NCBI RefSeq assembly: GCF_015712165.1
Contig: NZ_JADPZX010000001.1
Location: forward strand, 6,150,001 to 6,214,000
Direction: 5' to 3'
Length of the DNA stretch: 64,000 nucleotides
Source: Streptomyces spinoverrucosus
GTDB lineage: Bacteria; Actinomycetota; Actinomycetes; Streptomycetales; Streptomycetaceae
This document shows positions 54,200-63,213 of the stretch, one piece after another. Within the stretch, counting starts at the first letter, position 1; each line of letters opens with the position of its first letter. The notes below the pieces were generated by a model. That model did not search any database and was not told where the DNA came from. It saw only the letters and a program-made list of their open reading frames with translations. Both the position numbers and the translations under genes were made by a program.

Positions 54200-55138
54200 T
54201 CATGGCAACAGGTCGTCGGTCGCCGCCGGCTCGCCGTGGTGGGCGCGGACGATCCCGATCACGGTCTCGGCGGTGCGGTCGAGGTGGCTGCGGCCGTCGG
54301 GCAACCGAGCCGTCGCGCTGATGTAGCTGCCCGGCCCGACATGGGTGGCCGGGTCGAGCCGATGCTCGGTGATCTTCCCGGCGCGGCGGGCCCGGTTCCA
54401 TCCGCTTGCGTGGAACAGCCGCCGTCGCTGCGGGAAGATCCAGGTGCCGACCCGCTCGATCCGGTCGCTCGCGCTGGTCAGCCGATGCAGGTGCGCGGCA
54501 CGGGTGATGTCGTTGGCGCCGTTGTGGAACCCACCCAGCGTGATCAGCAGGAGTGGGGCGTGCAGCCGGGTGTGCAGTTCGTCCACCGCGCCGGTGGCCA
54601 CCTGGGCGCCGCCGCTGTAGCTGAGCAGCACCACGGGGACACCGCTGCCGGGCCGGTAGCCGGCGAGCCGGAGCTGAGTGGCGATCTGGGAGCCGACGGC
54701 ACGGTTGTACAGGGGGCGGTAGCGGTGGTCGGCGGCGACGAAGATCTGCATGACGTTGTGCAGGAACAGCAGCAGCCCGACGCGCCGGCGCAGCCACGCC
54801 CACACCGGCCGGTCGGCCAGCGGTTCGGCCAGCGGCGAGTAGGGCTGCACCTGACCCAGCACCCGCAGCTCCGGCGCCCCGGCGAGCAAGGCCTTGACCA
54901 ACTGGCCGCCGTCCCGGCTGTCGCGGACGCGGCGTTTGCCGATGCCGTCCAGGTAGACGAGGTAGGCGGCCGGGGGGCGGTCGGGAGCCGCGCCCCGGGC
55001 GTAGGGCAGGCCCCCCGGGAGCTCGGTGAGGGGCGCCCGCCAGCCCGCGCCGTAGGCCAGCACCTCGTAGCGCGCCAGCAGGGCCTCGGCGATCAGAACC
55101 GGCCCCAGCCCACCGCCCCAGATCAGGAAATCGTTCAC
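54200..55138 (-). CDS. hydrolase-like protein (SYSGG elbow), last gene of MGT operon
   Basis: 312 residues from GTG 55138, overlapping the upstream membrane-protein gene by 4 nt (GTGA). VVLLSYSGGAQVATGAV resembles an alpha/beta-hydrolase elbow (SxSGG) and ITLGGFHNGANDITRAAH a later loop; a membrane helix (LLLFLHNVMQIFVAADH) is possible. The family is uncertain and substrate unknown. Confidence 0.6.
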   Translation of the reverse strand: MNDFLIWGGGLGPVLIAEALLARYEVLAYGAGWRAPLTELPGGLPYARGAAPDRPPAAYLVYLDGIGKRRVRDSRDGGQLVKALLAGAPELRVLGQVQPYSPLAEPLADRPVWAWLRRRVGLLLFLHNVMQIFVAADHRYRPLYNRAVGSQIATQLRLAGYRPGSGVPVVLLSYSGGAQVATGAVDELHTRLHAPLLLITLGGFHNGANDITRAAHLHRLTSASDRIERVGTWIFPQRRRLFHASGWNRARRAGKITEHRLDPATHVGPGSYISATARLPDGRSHLDRTAETVIGIVRAHHGEPAATDDLLP

Positions 55139-55623
55139 GCTGTCGACTTCCGCCCCTCGGTCGCGCTGATCCCCACGACCAGACGCCGAACGGCCTCCAC
55201 GGCGACCCCGAGCCCGACGCCGGCGACGGCCACGCAACCGGCGGCGCCCCACCAGCCCAGCTCGGTCGCCGCGGCGAGCGGGCCGGCCAGACCGGCCCCG
55301 ACCCCCACGAAGAGCAACAGGTGAAGAAGGGGCCCGAGCAACGGGAACGCGAGGACGGCGGCGAGCACGAGCGGAGCAACGAGGTCCGGTGTCCACGCGA
55401 CCCCTTCGCCCGGCGGCGCGGAGGACAGCACCAGCTCGGCCACATTCCAGGCGGTCAGCGGCCACAGCGCGAACACAGCGGCCTCGACGAGGCCACCGGC
55501 CACCAGCAGCCCGGCCACCAGAGGCCGCGGCATGCCGGGTCGGCGCACGGCCAGCGGCACGATGCGCCCGGCGGCCTCCGACACCCCGGCGAGCAGCAGC
55601 AGGAAGACGACGGCGAGTGACAT
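55135..55623 (-). CDS. DoxX-like/polytopic membrane protein
   Basis: 162 residues with about four membrane helices (about 3-19, 36-56, 85-107, 125-150), beginning MSLAVVFLLLLAGVSEAAGR. The ATG overlaps the upstream glycosyltransferase stop (TGATG). No family assigned with confidence. Part of the four-gene operon. Confidence 0.7.
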   Translation of the reverse strand: MSLAVVFLLLLAGVSEAAGRIVPLAVRRPGMPRPLVAGLLVAGGLVEAAVFALWPLTAWNVAELVLSSAPPGEGVAWTPDLVAPLVLAAVLAFPLLGPLLHLLLFVGVGAGLAGPLAAATELGWWGAAGCVAVAGVGLGVAVEAVRRLVVGISATEGRKSTA

Positions 55624-56807
55624 CACGCAGTCCCGAGCCGCAGGTACCGCTCGAGTTCGTCGGCGGCTCGCCGGTAGCCACCCGCCTCGTGCTGGGCGAC
55701 CCGCAGGGCGCCCGCGGCCGCCCGGAACCGGGGGTCGTGGAGCAGGCGCCCGGCGAGGGAACGCACGGAGCCCATGGTCACGTCCTGGGTACGGAGGGAC
55801 AGGCCGGCGCCGAGCTCCACGACGCGGCGGGCCACCATCGGCTGGTCGGCGCCCTGCGGAACCACCAGCATCGGGACGCCGGCGTACATGGCCTCGTTGA
55901 CGCTGTTCATCCCGCCATGGGTGACGAATACCGCCGCCCGGGCCAGCACCTCCGGCTGCGGGACGAAACGGCGGGCGAGCACATGGTCCGGCAACGGGCC
56001 CAGCGCGTCGGGATCGGTCTGCCCGGTGGAGAGGATCACCGAGCCACCGAGTGAGGCGAGCCCGGTGGCGAAGCTGCGCAGCAGTCGCGGGTCGGCGTTG
56101 AACACCGTGCCCAGCGACGCGTACAGCACGGGGTCCCGGAGCCGATCGGCCGGGAACGACGGATCGTCCGGCCGGGCGCCGATGCTTGGCCCGACGAACC
56201 GATACGCCCGGTCGAATTCCTCCACGCCAGGCTGGAACGCCCGCGAGGTGTAGACCAGATTGAGCGGTTGGCGGATGTTGCCCAAATCAACCCACGGCAG
56301 CCCACCCGCGTCGAACCGACGCCGCAACCCCCACCGCGACCGCAGATAGCCCAGGCCCCCACATCCTCTCGTCACCGCCGCCGCCAGCAGCTCCCACGAG
56401 CCACGGGTGGGGCTGGGCACCTGCCGATTGAAGGCGAACGTGGTGAACGACGACGCCGCCGGCACCTTCAGTTCGCGGGCGGCGACCGCGCCCCACGGAC
56501 AGGCGTTGTCGTGAACGATCAGATCGGGCCGAACACGACGCAGATCGGCGAGCACCGAGGGCAGCAGGCGGACAGCCGCGCCCGCCAGCCCCTCGATCAA
56601 CGCGATTGGCGTCGGCGGATCCGGCAGCGCCTGGTCGCCCCCGGGATACAGCAGGACCCTCGCGCCGGCCGCCTCCACCTCCCCACGGAACGCGGGCGAG
56701 GTGTGGTACGTGACGGAGTGGCCGCGCCGGACGAGCTCGGCCACTACCGGCAGCGTCGGATTGACGCGCCCGTGCATCGCGATATTGAGAAACGCGACGG
56801 TACTCAC
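55623..56807 (-). CDS. MGT-family glycosyltransferase
   Basis: 394 residues, GT-B fold of the macrolide glycosyltransferase family (GT1). N-terminal acceptor domain starts MSTVAFLNIAMHGRVNPTLP. The C-terminal UDP/NDP-sugar site has FVTHGGMNSVNEAMYAGVPM and VVPQGADQP. It inactivates or decorates small molecules. Overlaps the nitroreductase (ATGA) and the membrane protein. Confidence 0.93.
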   Translation of the reverse strand: MSTVAFLNIAMHGRVNPTLPVVAELVRRGHSVTYHTSPAFRGEVEAAGARVLLYPGGDQALPDPPTPIALIEGLAGAAVRLLPSVLADLRRVRPDLIVHDNACPWGAVAARELKVPAASSFTTFAFNRQVPSPTRGSWELLAAAVTRGCGGLGYLRSRWGLRRRFDAGGLPWVDLGNIRQPLNLVYTSRAFQPGVEEFDRAYRFVGPSIGARPDDPSFPADRLRDPVLYASLGTVFNADPRLLRSFATGLASLGGSVILSTGQTDPDALGPLPDHVLARRFVPQPEVLARAAVFVTHGGMNSVNEAMYAGVPMLVVPQGADQPMVARRVVELGAGLSLRTQDVTMGSVRSLAGRLLHDPRFRAAAGALRVAQHEAGGYRRAADELERYLRLGTA

Positions 56808-57481
56808 AGGGCGTCCCCGCCCGGAACAAACGTGACCGTCTCATCGAGCGGCGCCCGCCCCGTACGCGAGCGGTCAGCCCCAACATCCTCGAACCCGATC
56901 GACATACCGCAGAACAGCATGAGCTCGTCCGGCGGTGACAGAACCTCCGCCACGGTCCTGTGGAACTTGGCCCATGCCATCTGCGGGCAGCTGTGCAGCC
57001 CTTCGGCGCGAAGCAGCAGCATGACGGTCTGCAGATACATGCCGACGTCGGACCATTGGGCCGGGCCCATGTCGCGGTCGATGTAGCAGAACAGGGCGGC
57101 GGGCGCCCCGAAGCAGTCCCAGTTCGCGGCAGCGGCCCGCTGGCGCGCCTCCAGGTCCTCGCGGGGAATGCCGAGTGCGCCGTAGCGCTGCTCGCCGAAG
57201 GCGGCCCGGCGGTCGCGGTACGGGGACTTCAGCTCGGCCGGGTACTGCTGGTACTCCGGCTCGTCCCAGGCGTCACCCATGGCCAGGCGCTCACCGCTGA
57301 GCTTCTTGAGCTCGGCCAGCGGCGCGCCGGTGACCACGAAGACGTGCCAGGGCTGGAGGTTCGACGCCGACGGCGCCCAGGCAGCGGCGGACAGCACACG
57401 CTCCAGCACCTCCCTCGGCACATCCCGGTCGGTGAATGCCCGCACCGCCCGTCGACTCCTGACGGCCTCGTAGACGTCCAC
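56804..57481 (-). CDS. nitroreductase family flavoprotein
   Basis: 225 residues from GTG with AGGAGGT upstream. MDVYEAVRSRRAVRAFTDRD, SAAAWAPSASNLQPWHVFVV and a C-terminal MLFCGMSIGFEDVG with the FMN-binding pattern. Reduces nitro, quinone or enone groups with FMN/NAD(P)H. First of the four overlapping genes. Confidence 0.92.
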   Translation of the reverse strand: MDVYEAVRSRRAVRAFTDRDVPREVLERVLSAAAWAPSASNLQPWHVFVVTGAPLAELKKLSGERLAMGDAWDEPEYQQYPAELKSPYRDRRAAFGEQRYGALGIPREDLEARQRAAAANWDCFGAPAALFCYIDRDMGPAQWSDVGMYLQTVMLLLRAEGLHSCPQMAWAKFHRTVAEVLSPPDELMLFCGMSIGFEDVGADRSRTGRAPLDETVTFVPGGDAL

Positions 57482-57575
57482 GGTCGCCTACCTCCTGTCC
57501 AGCGCGACCCCCTCCGTTTCACCTACGATAGTATCACTCAATACCTTCTCGCATTGAACTAACCGGAGAGATGCC
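57482..57575. promoter_or_regulatory. divergent promoter region, nitroreductase operon/azoR
   Basis: 94 bp between divergent starts, notably AT-rich. It contains GATAGTATC (57527-57535, arms GATA/TATC) and CACTCAATACC. MarR/HxlR regulators often bind such sites; the nearby MarR at 58256 is a candidate. AzoR has GGAGAG just upstream of its ATG. Confidence 0.4.
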
Positions 57576-58226
57576 ATGGCCACGCTGCTGCACATCGACT
57601 CGTCCCTACTCCCCGGCGAGGCGTCCTCGTCCCGTTCGGTCGCGGCCGCCTTCCGCAAGGCCTGGGAGGAACAGCACCCGGAGGGCACGGTGACCTACCG
57701 CGACCTGGCCGCCGACCCCGTCCCGCACATCACCGCCGACGCCTGGTCCGCCGGCTTCACCGCCCCGTCCGAGCGCACCCCGCAGCAGGCCGCCGCGTTC
57801 ACCGCACGCCTGAAGCTCATCGAAGAACTGGAACAGGCGGACGCCGTCCTGATCGGCGCCCCCATGTACAACTACTCGATCCCGTCGACCCTCAAGGCAT
57901 GGCTGGACAACGTGATCCTGCTCGGCCGCACCGGAGGCGAGAACCCCTCAGCCCAGGGCACCCCGGTCACCGTCGTCGCCAGCCGAGGCGGCTCCTACGC
58001 GCCGGGCACCCCGCGCGAGGGCTTCGAGTTCGTACAGAACTACCTGGAGGCCATCCTCAAGCGCACCCTCGGCCTGGACGTCGACTTCATCGTCCCGGAA
58101 CTCACCATGGCCCCCCGCAACCCGGCCATGTCCGAACTGATCCCCCTCTACGAGGCCTCCCGCGAACGCGCCTTCAGGGACGCGACCACCAAGGCCAAGG
58201 AACTCGCGGAACGCCTCGCCGCATGA
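57576..58226 (+). CDS. azoR: FMN-dependent NADH-azoreductase (AzoR/AcpD)
   Basis: 216 residues. Flavodoxin-like fold: LHIDSSLLPGEASSSRSVA at the N-terminus, VLIGAPMYNYSIPSTLKAWLD and SRGGSYAPGTPREGFEF. Reduces azo dyes and quinones with NADH. Divergent from the nitroreductase, convergent with MarR, which may regulate both flavoenzymes. Confidence 0.95.
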   Translation: MATLLHIDSSLLPGEASSSRSVAAAFRKAWEEQHPEGTVTYRDLAADPVPHITADAWSAGFTAPSERTPQQAAAFTARLKLIEELEQADAVLIGAPMYNYSIPSTLKAWLDNVILLGRTGGENPSAQGTPVTVVASRGGSYAPGTPREGFEFVQNYLEAILKRTLGLDVDFIVPELTMAPRNPAMSELIPLYEASRERAFRDATTKAKELAERLAA

Positions 58227-58256
58227 AAAAAGCGCGCCCGCACACGCGGGCGCGCT
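58226..58256 (-). terminator. Rho-independent terminator (marR), shared with azoR
   Basis: GCGCGCCCGC-ACAC-GCGGGCGCGC, followed on the minus strand by TTTTTT. It sits exactly between the azoR and marR stop codons, a canonical T-tailed terminator. Confidence 0.88.
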
Positions 58257-58714
58257 CACTCACCGCCCGCTGGATAGGCAAACCGGGTCAGCAACTCCCT
58301 CAACCGCTCGGCCTCGCCATCGCCCAACTCGGCAACCAGACGCTCGGCCAACGGCTCCGCCGCCACATGAGCGGCATCGAAAAGCTCGACGCCCGCAGGC
58401 GTGATCTCCACTGCGCGCACCCGCCGATCCCCCGGAACGCTCTTGCGCACGGCCAGTCCCTTGCGCTCCAGATCGTCCACGACCCGCATGATCCCCGCCT
58501 TGTCCGACCCGGTCGCCGTCACCAGATCCCGCTGCGCAGTGGGCCCGCGCTGGACCAGCACGATAAGCACGGCAAAATGCCGCAACTCGATCCCGAGCGG
58601 CCGAAGCGCCTCCTCCATCACCGCAGCGGCACGCCAGTGCGCCCGACGCAGCAGCAGCCCAAGAGCAAAGGGCGAGGCATCCCCGGGCTGATCGGTCACA
58701 CGCGAGGCGGTCAT
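58256..58714 (-). CDS. MarR-family regulator
   Basis: 152 residues. Winged helix LVTATGSDKAGIMRVVDDLERKGLAVR, wing PGDRRVRAVEITPAG. MarR proteins usually repress oxidoreductases or pumps and respond to phenolics or oxidants. TAGTGT at 58721-58726 lies 6 nt before the ATG (leaderless). Probable regulator of azoR and/or the nitroreductase operon. Confidence 0.93.
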   Translation of the reverse strand: MTASRVTDQPGDASPFALGLLLRRAHWRAAAVMEEALRPLGIELRHFAVLIVLVQRGPTAQRDLVTATGSDKAGIMRVVDDLERKGLAVRKSVPGDRRVRAVEITPAGVELFDAAHVAAEPLAERLVAELGDGEAERLRELLTRFAYPAGGE

Positions 58715-58784
58715 GGCCCAACACTACCCAGCCACGCCAACCGCCCGACTGCGAGTAGGGGCTGGCCACCCGCACCCCTGGGGC

Positions 58785-58902
58785 GCCGCACTCGGCCACG
58801 GCGGGAAGGGGCCGTGTCGGGGGTGCCGGCCCGCAGCGGTTGGCGCGTCAACCCGGGCAAGTTGGTAAGTGACCGATTCCGCGCCGTTCCGAGGGCCTAC
58901 CT
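58785..58902. mobile_element. truncated inverse copy of the dispersed element
   Basis: GCCGCACTCGGCCACGGCGG leads into GGGGCCGTGTCGG, a GCAGCGGTTGGCGCGTCAAC core and GTTGGTAAGTGACCGATTCC, ending at CCGTTCCGAGG. It matches the reverse complement of about 50634-50744, and the outer repeat on one side is missing. It lies between marR and the GT87-PAP2 gene; the remaining DNA to 59228 has no clear gene. Confidence 0.6.
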
Positions 58903-59228
58903 TTCGACGGAGACAGGGACGGGCCCACGCGGCAGCGTCGGCGGCAGGCCGAAATCCGACGATAGGGGGCTCTGTCCCGATTTCGCAGGGTCGCCATTTC
59001 GATGCATGGGCACGTAAATGCACCCTGTCCAGGCCCGTCGACGGCCGCCCGAAGACCGCATCCGGAACCCCCTGTGATCTATCTCGCGCCCGGCCGAAGC
59101 AACCCCACCCCCCGGCGACTATCGTCTTCCGGACAAAAGGAGGGGGGACGTCAGGTGAATCGGGGGTTGCCTGCGTCTTCCCCACGTGCACGGCACGTGG
59201 GACCACAGGGGCGGGAGGCCGACGCGGC

Positions 59229-61259
59229 GTGGCGAATGCGGAACACAGCGGAAGACCGGTGGGAGTCCTCGGCGCGGCGCCGGGCGCACGCCTGCGCGCC
59301 GCGCGCCTGGCCCTGTGGCTGGTCGCCGCGATCCTTGGCATACGGCAGATCGCCGTCGTCCTCGGCACCCCCCGCGGTGAGCGGCTGACCGACCTGGAGA
59401 CCTGGGTCGGCCCGGCCGGCGTCCTGCACGTCGAGGGCTCCCTCTACGACTCCACCCGCTTCACCGGCACCCCCTTCGGCGGCCTGGTCCTCAAACCCCT
59501 CACCCGTGCCGCCGAACAGGCCCTCGGCTGGGGCTGGACCTTCGGCACGCTGCTGCTGGTCGTCGTCCTCGGCCTGGTCGCCGCCCGCGCCCTCCCGCAG
59601 CCCATAAGCCGCCGTACGTCCCTGGTGGCCGCGCCCGTCGCGATCTGTCTGCTGATGCTGTCGCTGCCGGTGCGCAACGCGTTCTGGCTCGGCCAGACCA
59701 GCATCATCCCGGTCCTGCTGGTCCTCCTCGGCTGCTTCGCCGTGCGCGGCGAGCGGGCCAGCGGCGCGCTGATCGGTGTCGCCGCCGCCTTCCAGCCGAC
59801 GGTCCTGCTGTTCGCCCCGCTGCTGTGGTTCACCGGCCGCAAGCAGGCGGCCGCGTCCCTGGGCGCGACCTTCGCCGGATGTACGGCGCTGGCCTGGCTG
59901 GCGATGCCGCGCGACTCGTACACCTACTGGGTGCACCACATGGCCGGCGTCGGTCTCGGCGGCCGGGCCGACGACCTCGCCAACCAGTCGCTGCACGGCG
60001 CGCTGCTCCGCCTGGGCCTGTCCGGTCCGCTGGAGATTGCCCTCTTCCTGACCCTGGGCGCGGCGATCGCCGCCATGGGCCTGCGCCGGGCCGTCCGCTA
60101 CGCCCGTGACGGCCAGCTCCTGCTCGCCGTCGCCGTCACCGGCTGCGCCGCGATCGTCGTCGCGCCGACGGCCTGGCAGCACCAGCTCCTGTGGGTGCTG
60201 CTCGCGGTGGTCGGCCGGGTCGGCAGACGCGCCTCCGACCGCCTGGTGTGGCCGGTCGCCGTGGTGCTGGTCATGACCCTCCCGGCGAAGATGCTCCTGC
60301 CGAACATGGCCGCGCTGCACCCCCTGCGCGACAACGTCGTCCTCCTGGCCGCGATCGCCGCCGCCACGGCCGTACCGTTCCTGTCGCGCACCTCCCCCTA
60401 CTACCGCTCACCGATCCCCACCGAGTACGCCGCACCGGTCGCGGCCCGCTGGAAAGGCATACCGCTCCTGCCCTTCCTGCGCCGGGTCCTCGGCCGCCCG
60501 AACCTGCTCCTGGAGCTGCTCCTCATCCGCGTCACGTACGCGGCGTACTCCCAGGTCCGGCTGGCGGCCACCGGTGGCACGATCTCCGGCGGCCGGGAGC
60601 GGGCCGAGGCGCACGGAGAGCAGATCCTGTCCCTGGAGCGGATCCTCCACATCGACATCGAGCACACGCTCAACCACGCGATAGTGAAGGTCGACTGGCT
60701 CCGCCAGTTCTTCGACTTCTACTACACGTCGTTCCACTTCACGGTCCCGCTGACCGTCCTCGCCGTCCTGTACTGGCGGCGCCCGGTCGACTACCGCTGG
60801 GCCCGCTCGACGCTGGGCCTGACCACCCTGCTGGCCCTGATCGGCTTCTGGCTCTACCCGCTTGCCCCGCCGCGCCTGATGCCGGACTTCGGCATCATCG
60901 ACACGGTCCACGGCGTCCAGGACTTCTCCCAGCCGGACTACGGCACCCTGACCTCCCTCACCAACCAGTACGCGGCGATGCCCTCCCTGCACTTCGGGTG
61001 GTCCCTGTGGTGCGGCGTCGTGATCGCGGTCGTCGCGCCCAAGGGGTGGATGAAGGCGCTCGGCCTGCTGCATCCGACCCTCACGGCGACCGCGATCGTG
61101 GTGACCGGCAACCACTGGGTCCTGGACGCGGTCGGCGGCGCGCTGGTGGTGGGCGCGGGCTTCGGGCTGGCCTACCTGTTCCAGGGGCCTCGGGCGCGGA
61201 CGGTGACGGCGGTGGCGGCCAGTGCGGAACGCGAACCGGAGCCCACGGCCAGGATCTGA
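59229..61259 (+). CDS. GT87 mannosyltransferase-like and PAP2 phosphatase fusion membrane protein
   Basis: 676 residues from GTG. The N-terminal half (about 25-385, ten or so helices) resembles GT87/DUF2029 polyprenol-dependent mannosyltransferases (LETWVGPAGVLHVEGSLYDS). The C-terminal half (about 420-660) is a PAP2_3/inositolphosphotransferase-like phosphatase (QYAAMPSLHFGWSLW; GNHWVLDAVGG). The combination suits a cell-envelope glycolipid enzyme. GGGAGG lies about 11 nt upstream. Confidence 0.88.
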   Translation: MANAEHSGRPVGVLGAAPGARLRAARLALWLVAAILGIRQIAVVLGTPRGERLTDLETWVGPAGVLHVEGSLYDSTRFTGTPFGGLVLKPLTRAAEQALGWGWTFGTLLLVVVLGLVAARALPQPISRRTSLVAAPVAICLLMLSLPVRNAFWLGQTSIIPVLLVLLGCFAVRGERASGALIGVAAAFQPTVLLFAPLLWFTGRKQAAASLGATFAGCTALAWLAMPRDSYTYWVHHMAGVGLGGRADDLANQSLHGALLRLGLSGPLEIALFLTLGAAIAAMGLRRAVRYARDGQLLLAVAVTGCAAIVVAPTAWQHQLLWVLLAVVGRVGRRASDRLVWPVAVVLVMTLPAKMLLPNMAALHPLRDNVVLLAAIAAATAVPFLSRTSPYYRSPIPTEYAAPVAARWKGIPLLPFLRRVLGRPNLLLELLLIRVTYAAYSQVRLAATGGTISGGRERAEAHGEQILSLERILHIDIEHTLNHAIVKVDWLRQFFDFYYTSFHFTVPLTVLAVLYWRRPVDYRWARSTLGLTTLLALIGFWLYPLAPPRLMPDFGIIDTVHGVQDFSQPDYGTLTSLTNQYAAMPSLHFGWSLWCGVVIAVVAPKGWMKALGLLHPTLTATAIVVTGNHWVLDAVGGALVVGAGFGLAYLFQGPRARTVTAVAASAEREPEPTARI

Positions 61260-61275
61260 TGGCCGTGGGCTCCGG
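61236..61275. terminator. bidirectional hairpin between convergent genes
   Basis: CCGGAGCCCACGGCCA / TGGCCGTGGGCTCCGG, 16-bp perfect arms with an 8-nt loop. It overlaps the GT87-PAP2 stop codon and is followed by the protease gene's 3' end. Confidence 0.75.
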
Positions 61276-61292
61276 TTGTGCCGGTCAGGGTG

Positions 61293-62444
61293 TTACCAGG
61301 TCCACCGCTGGTCGTTGCTCGTCGAGCACGTCCACTGCAGGGCCTCGGTACCGCTGGCGGGGTTGGCCTGCGGGATGGCGAGGCACTTGTCGCTGTTCAC
61401 GTTCCGCAGCCGGCCGATGCTGTCGTTGATCCAGATCTGGTCGTTGCTGCCGGAGCAGGTCCACTGAATGGCCTGGGTACCGTTGGCCGTGCTGGCCTGC
61501 GGGATGGCGAGACACCTGTTGCTGTTCTTGTTCCGGACGCGGTAGCGGTCGCCGTTGCCGCCCGCGACCTTCTCCAGGTGCCACTGCTGTTCGTTGTTGC
61601 CGGTGCAGGTCCACTGGATCAGCTTGGTGCCGTTGTCCACGCTGGCCTGGGGAACGGCCAGGCACTTTCCGGTCGCCTTGTTGACGAGGGTGTGGGGCGC
61701 GGTGACGGTGGTGTTGACCCAGGCGGCCAGGTCGTCGGCGCGGGAGGCGACCGCGCCGGTGCGGGTCTCCTCGGAGCCGAAGCATCCGCCTTGCCAGGAA
61801 CGGGTGCTGACGGCGACCAGCTCGTCGCCGGCGGTGCCGGCACGGACCACCGGACCGCCCGAGTCACCCATGCAGATCGCGGCGCCGGCCTGGCCGTCGA
61901 TGTCCAACTCCAGGCCACGGGTGCCGGTGACGGTGAACGCGCCGGTGTGCAGCCGGTTGGGCACCCACTCGGTCTTGGTACGGCCGTAGCCCCCGGCGGT
62001 CAGTGCCTCGCCGGTGGTGGGGGCCGTGGCGCCGAGGGCCACGGGAGCGACACTCGCGACCGGCGCGGACAGCCTCGCCAGCACCAGGTCCCGATCGGGC
62101 CGGGGGACCAGTTCCACGATGTCGCGCACCTGACCGGACGTCGTCGTGAGGTCGGTGCGTCCCACGGTGACCTTCGCGGGGAGCGATGGCGCGCCCGCCG
62201 GGACCGACGCGTACTGCGCGGGGTCGTCGGCGAAGCAGCTCGCCGCCGTGACCACCCACCGCGCCTCGACGAGCGCGCCGGAGCAGGCGCGGTCCGTGTT
62301 GCCTATCTCGATCTTCGCGACGTAAGTCTTCGCCCCGTCACCGGCCGGATCGCCCACGATCGCCTGGGCCGGGCTGGCAACGAGCGTTCCCGCCGCGACC
62401 AGCACACCGGCGACCAACGCCCCGTATCTCGCTGTCCTACTCAC
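61293..62444 (-). CDS. secreted S1-family protease-like protein with ricin domain, catalytic His replaced
   Basis: 383 residues, GTG start with AGGGAG. Signal peptide 1-28 (ends AQA). The trypsin-like domain (about 29-245) has Asp119 (RPDRDLVLARL) and Ser195 in CMGDSGGP. The usual AAHC is AASC (Ser69 replaces His), so it may be inactive. Residues 253-383 form a ricin-type beta-trefoil with three QW motifs (IQWTC ... EQQW, NDQIW, NDQRW), probably binding polysaccharide. Confidence 0.9.
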   Translation of the reverse strand: MSRTARYGALVAGVLVAAGTLVASPAQAIVGDPAGDGAKTYVAKIEIGNTDRACSGALVEARWVVTAASCFADDPAQYASVPAGAPSLPAKVTVGRTDLTTTSGQVRDIVELVPRPDRDLVLARLSAPVASVAPVALGATAPTTGEALTAGGYGRTKTEWVPNRLHTGAFTVTGTRGLELDIDGQAGAAICMGDSGGPVVRAGTAGDELVAVSTRSWQGGCFGSEETRTGAVASRADDLAAWVNTTVTAPHTLVNKATGKCLAVPQASVDNGTKLIQWTCTGNNEQQWHLEKVAGGNGDRYRVRNKNSNRCLAIPQASTANGTQAIQWTCSGSNDQIWINDSIGRLRNVNSDKCLAIPQANPASGTEALQWTCSTSNDQRWTW

Positions 62445-62464
62445 GTTTCTCCCTGTCTGGTGTG

Positions 62465-62965
62465 TCACTTGGTGGCGGTGATCTCCACGAGCATGTGCTC
62501 GCGCCCGTCCGGATCGGCGCTTTCCCCAACTGGGGTCCAGGTGTTCTGGTCGACCTCGAAGGTCTTCTGCTCGGCGTCGACGGTCATCTCGACCTGGGTC
62601 TGGTAGTCGTTGCCCCGCACGGCGTAGACGGCGGGGATCTCCAGCGTCAGCCAGCCCGAGTTGCCCGTGACGTCGAAGCAGACCTTGTCCGAGCTGCGGG
62701 CCCAGACCTCGAGTTGGCCGGTGCCGCTCACACAGTCGGCGAGCAGGATGTGGCCGTCGCCCCGCTTGAGGGTGATGCCCTGCTCGGCCAGGATCCTGTC
62801 GGCGCCCGGGTAGTTGAAGTCCTCCACCGTGTAGCCGGGGGCTTCGTCGGCGACCGCGCGGACCGCCGGCCCGTCCGCACCGCCGGAACCGTCGGTCGTG
62901 AAGGCGAGCACCATGGCACCGGCCGCGGCCAGTCCTGCGGCCAGCACCCGAGAAACAAATCTCAT
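62465..62965 (-). CDS. secreted protein of unknown function
   Basis: 166 residues with a signal peptide (RVLAAGLAAAGAMVLAF). The mature part (GYTVEDFNYPGADRILAEQG, VCFDVTGNSGWLTLEIPAVY) looks like a small beta-rich domain with two cysteines. It lies 20 bp upstream of the protease-like gene on the same strand and is probably co-transcribed and partnered. Confidence 0.8.
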   Translation of the reverse strand: MRFVSRVLAAGLAAAGAMVLAFTTDGSGGADGPAVRAVADEAPGYTVEDFNYPGADRILAEQGITLKRGDGHILLADCVSGTGQLEVWARSSDKVCFDVTGNSGWLTLEIPAVYAVRGNDYQTQVEMTVDAEQKTFEVDQNTWTPVGESADPDGREHMLVEITATK

Positions 62966-63213
62966 GGATGTTCCGTTTCGTGTGTCCGTGAATCAGAAGA
63001 GAGAACACGCAGAAATTGCGACTCGATAAAGTCGATTCATTTGGATGTCAGGCTTCCGACACCGCACATTCACCATCCCGAGGTGGGCAGTTCGCTTCCC
63101 TCGGTCAACTCCCCCCGCATTGAACCTGGTTGCCGCCCTGAACCCCTGATCGACAGGCATATTGCTATCACCGGAAACAAGTCGAACAGAAGTTCACCAG
63201 GCGGTGACGGGCA

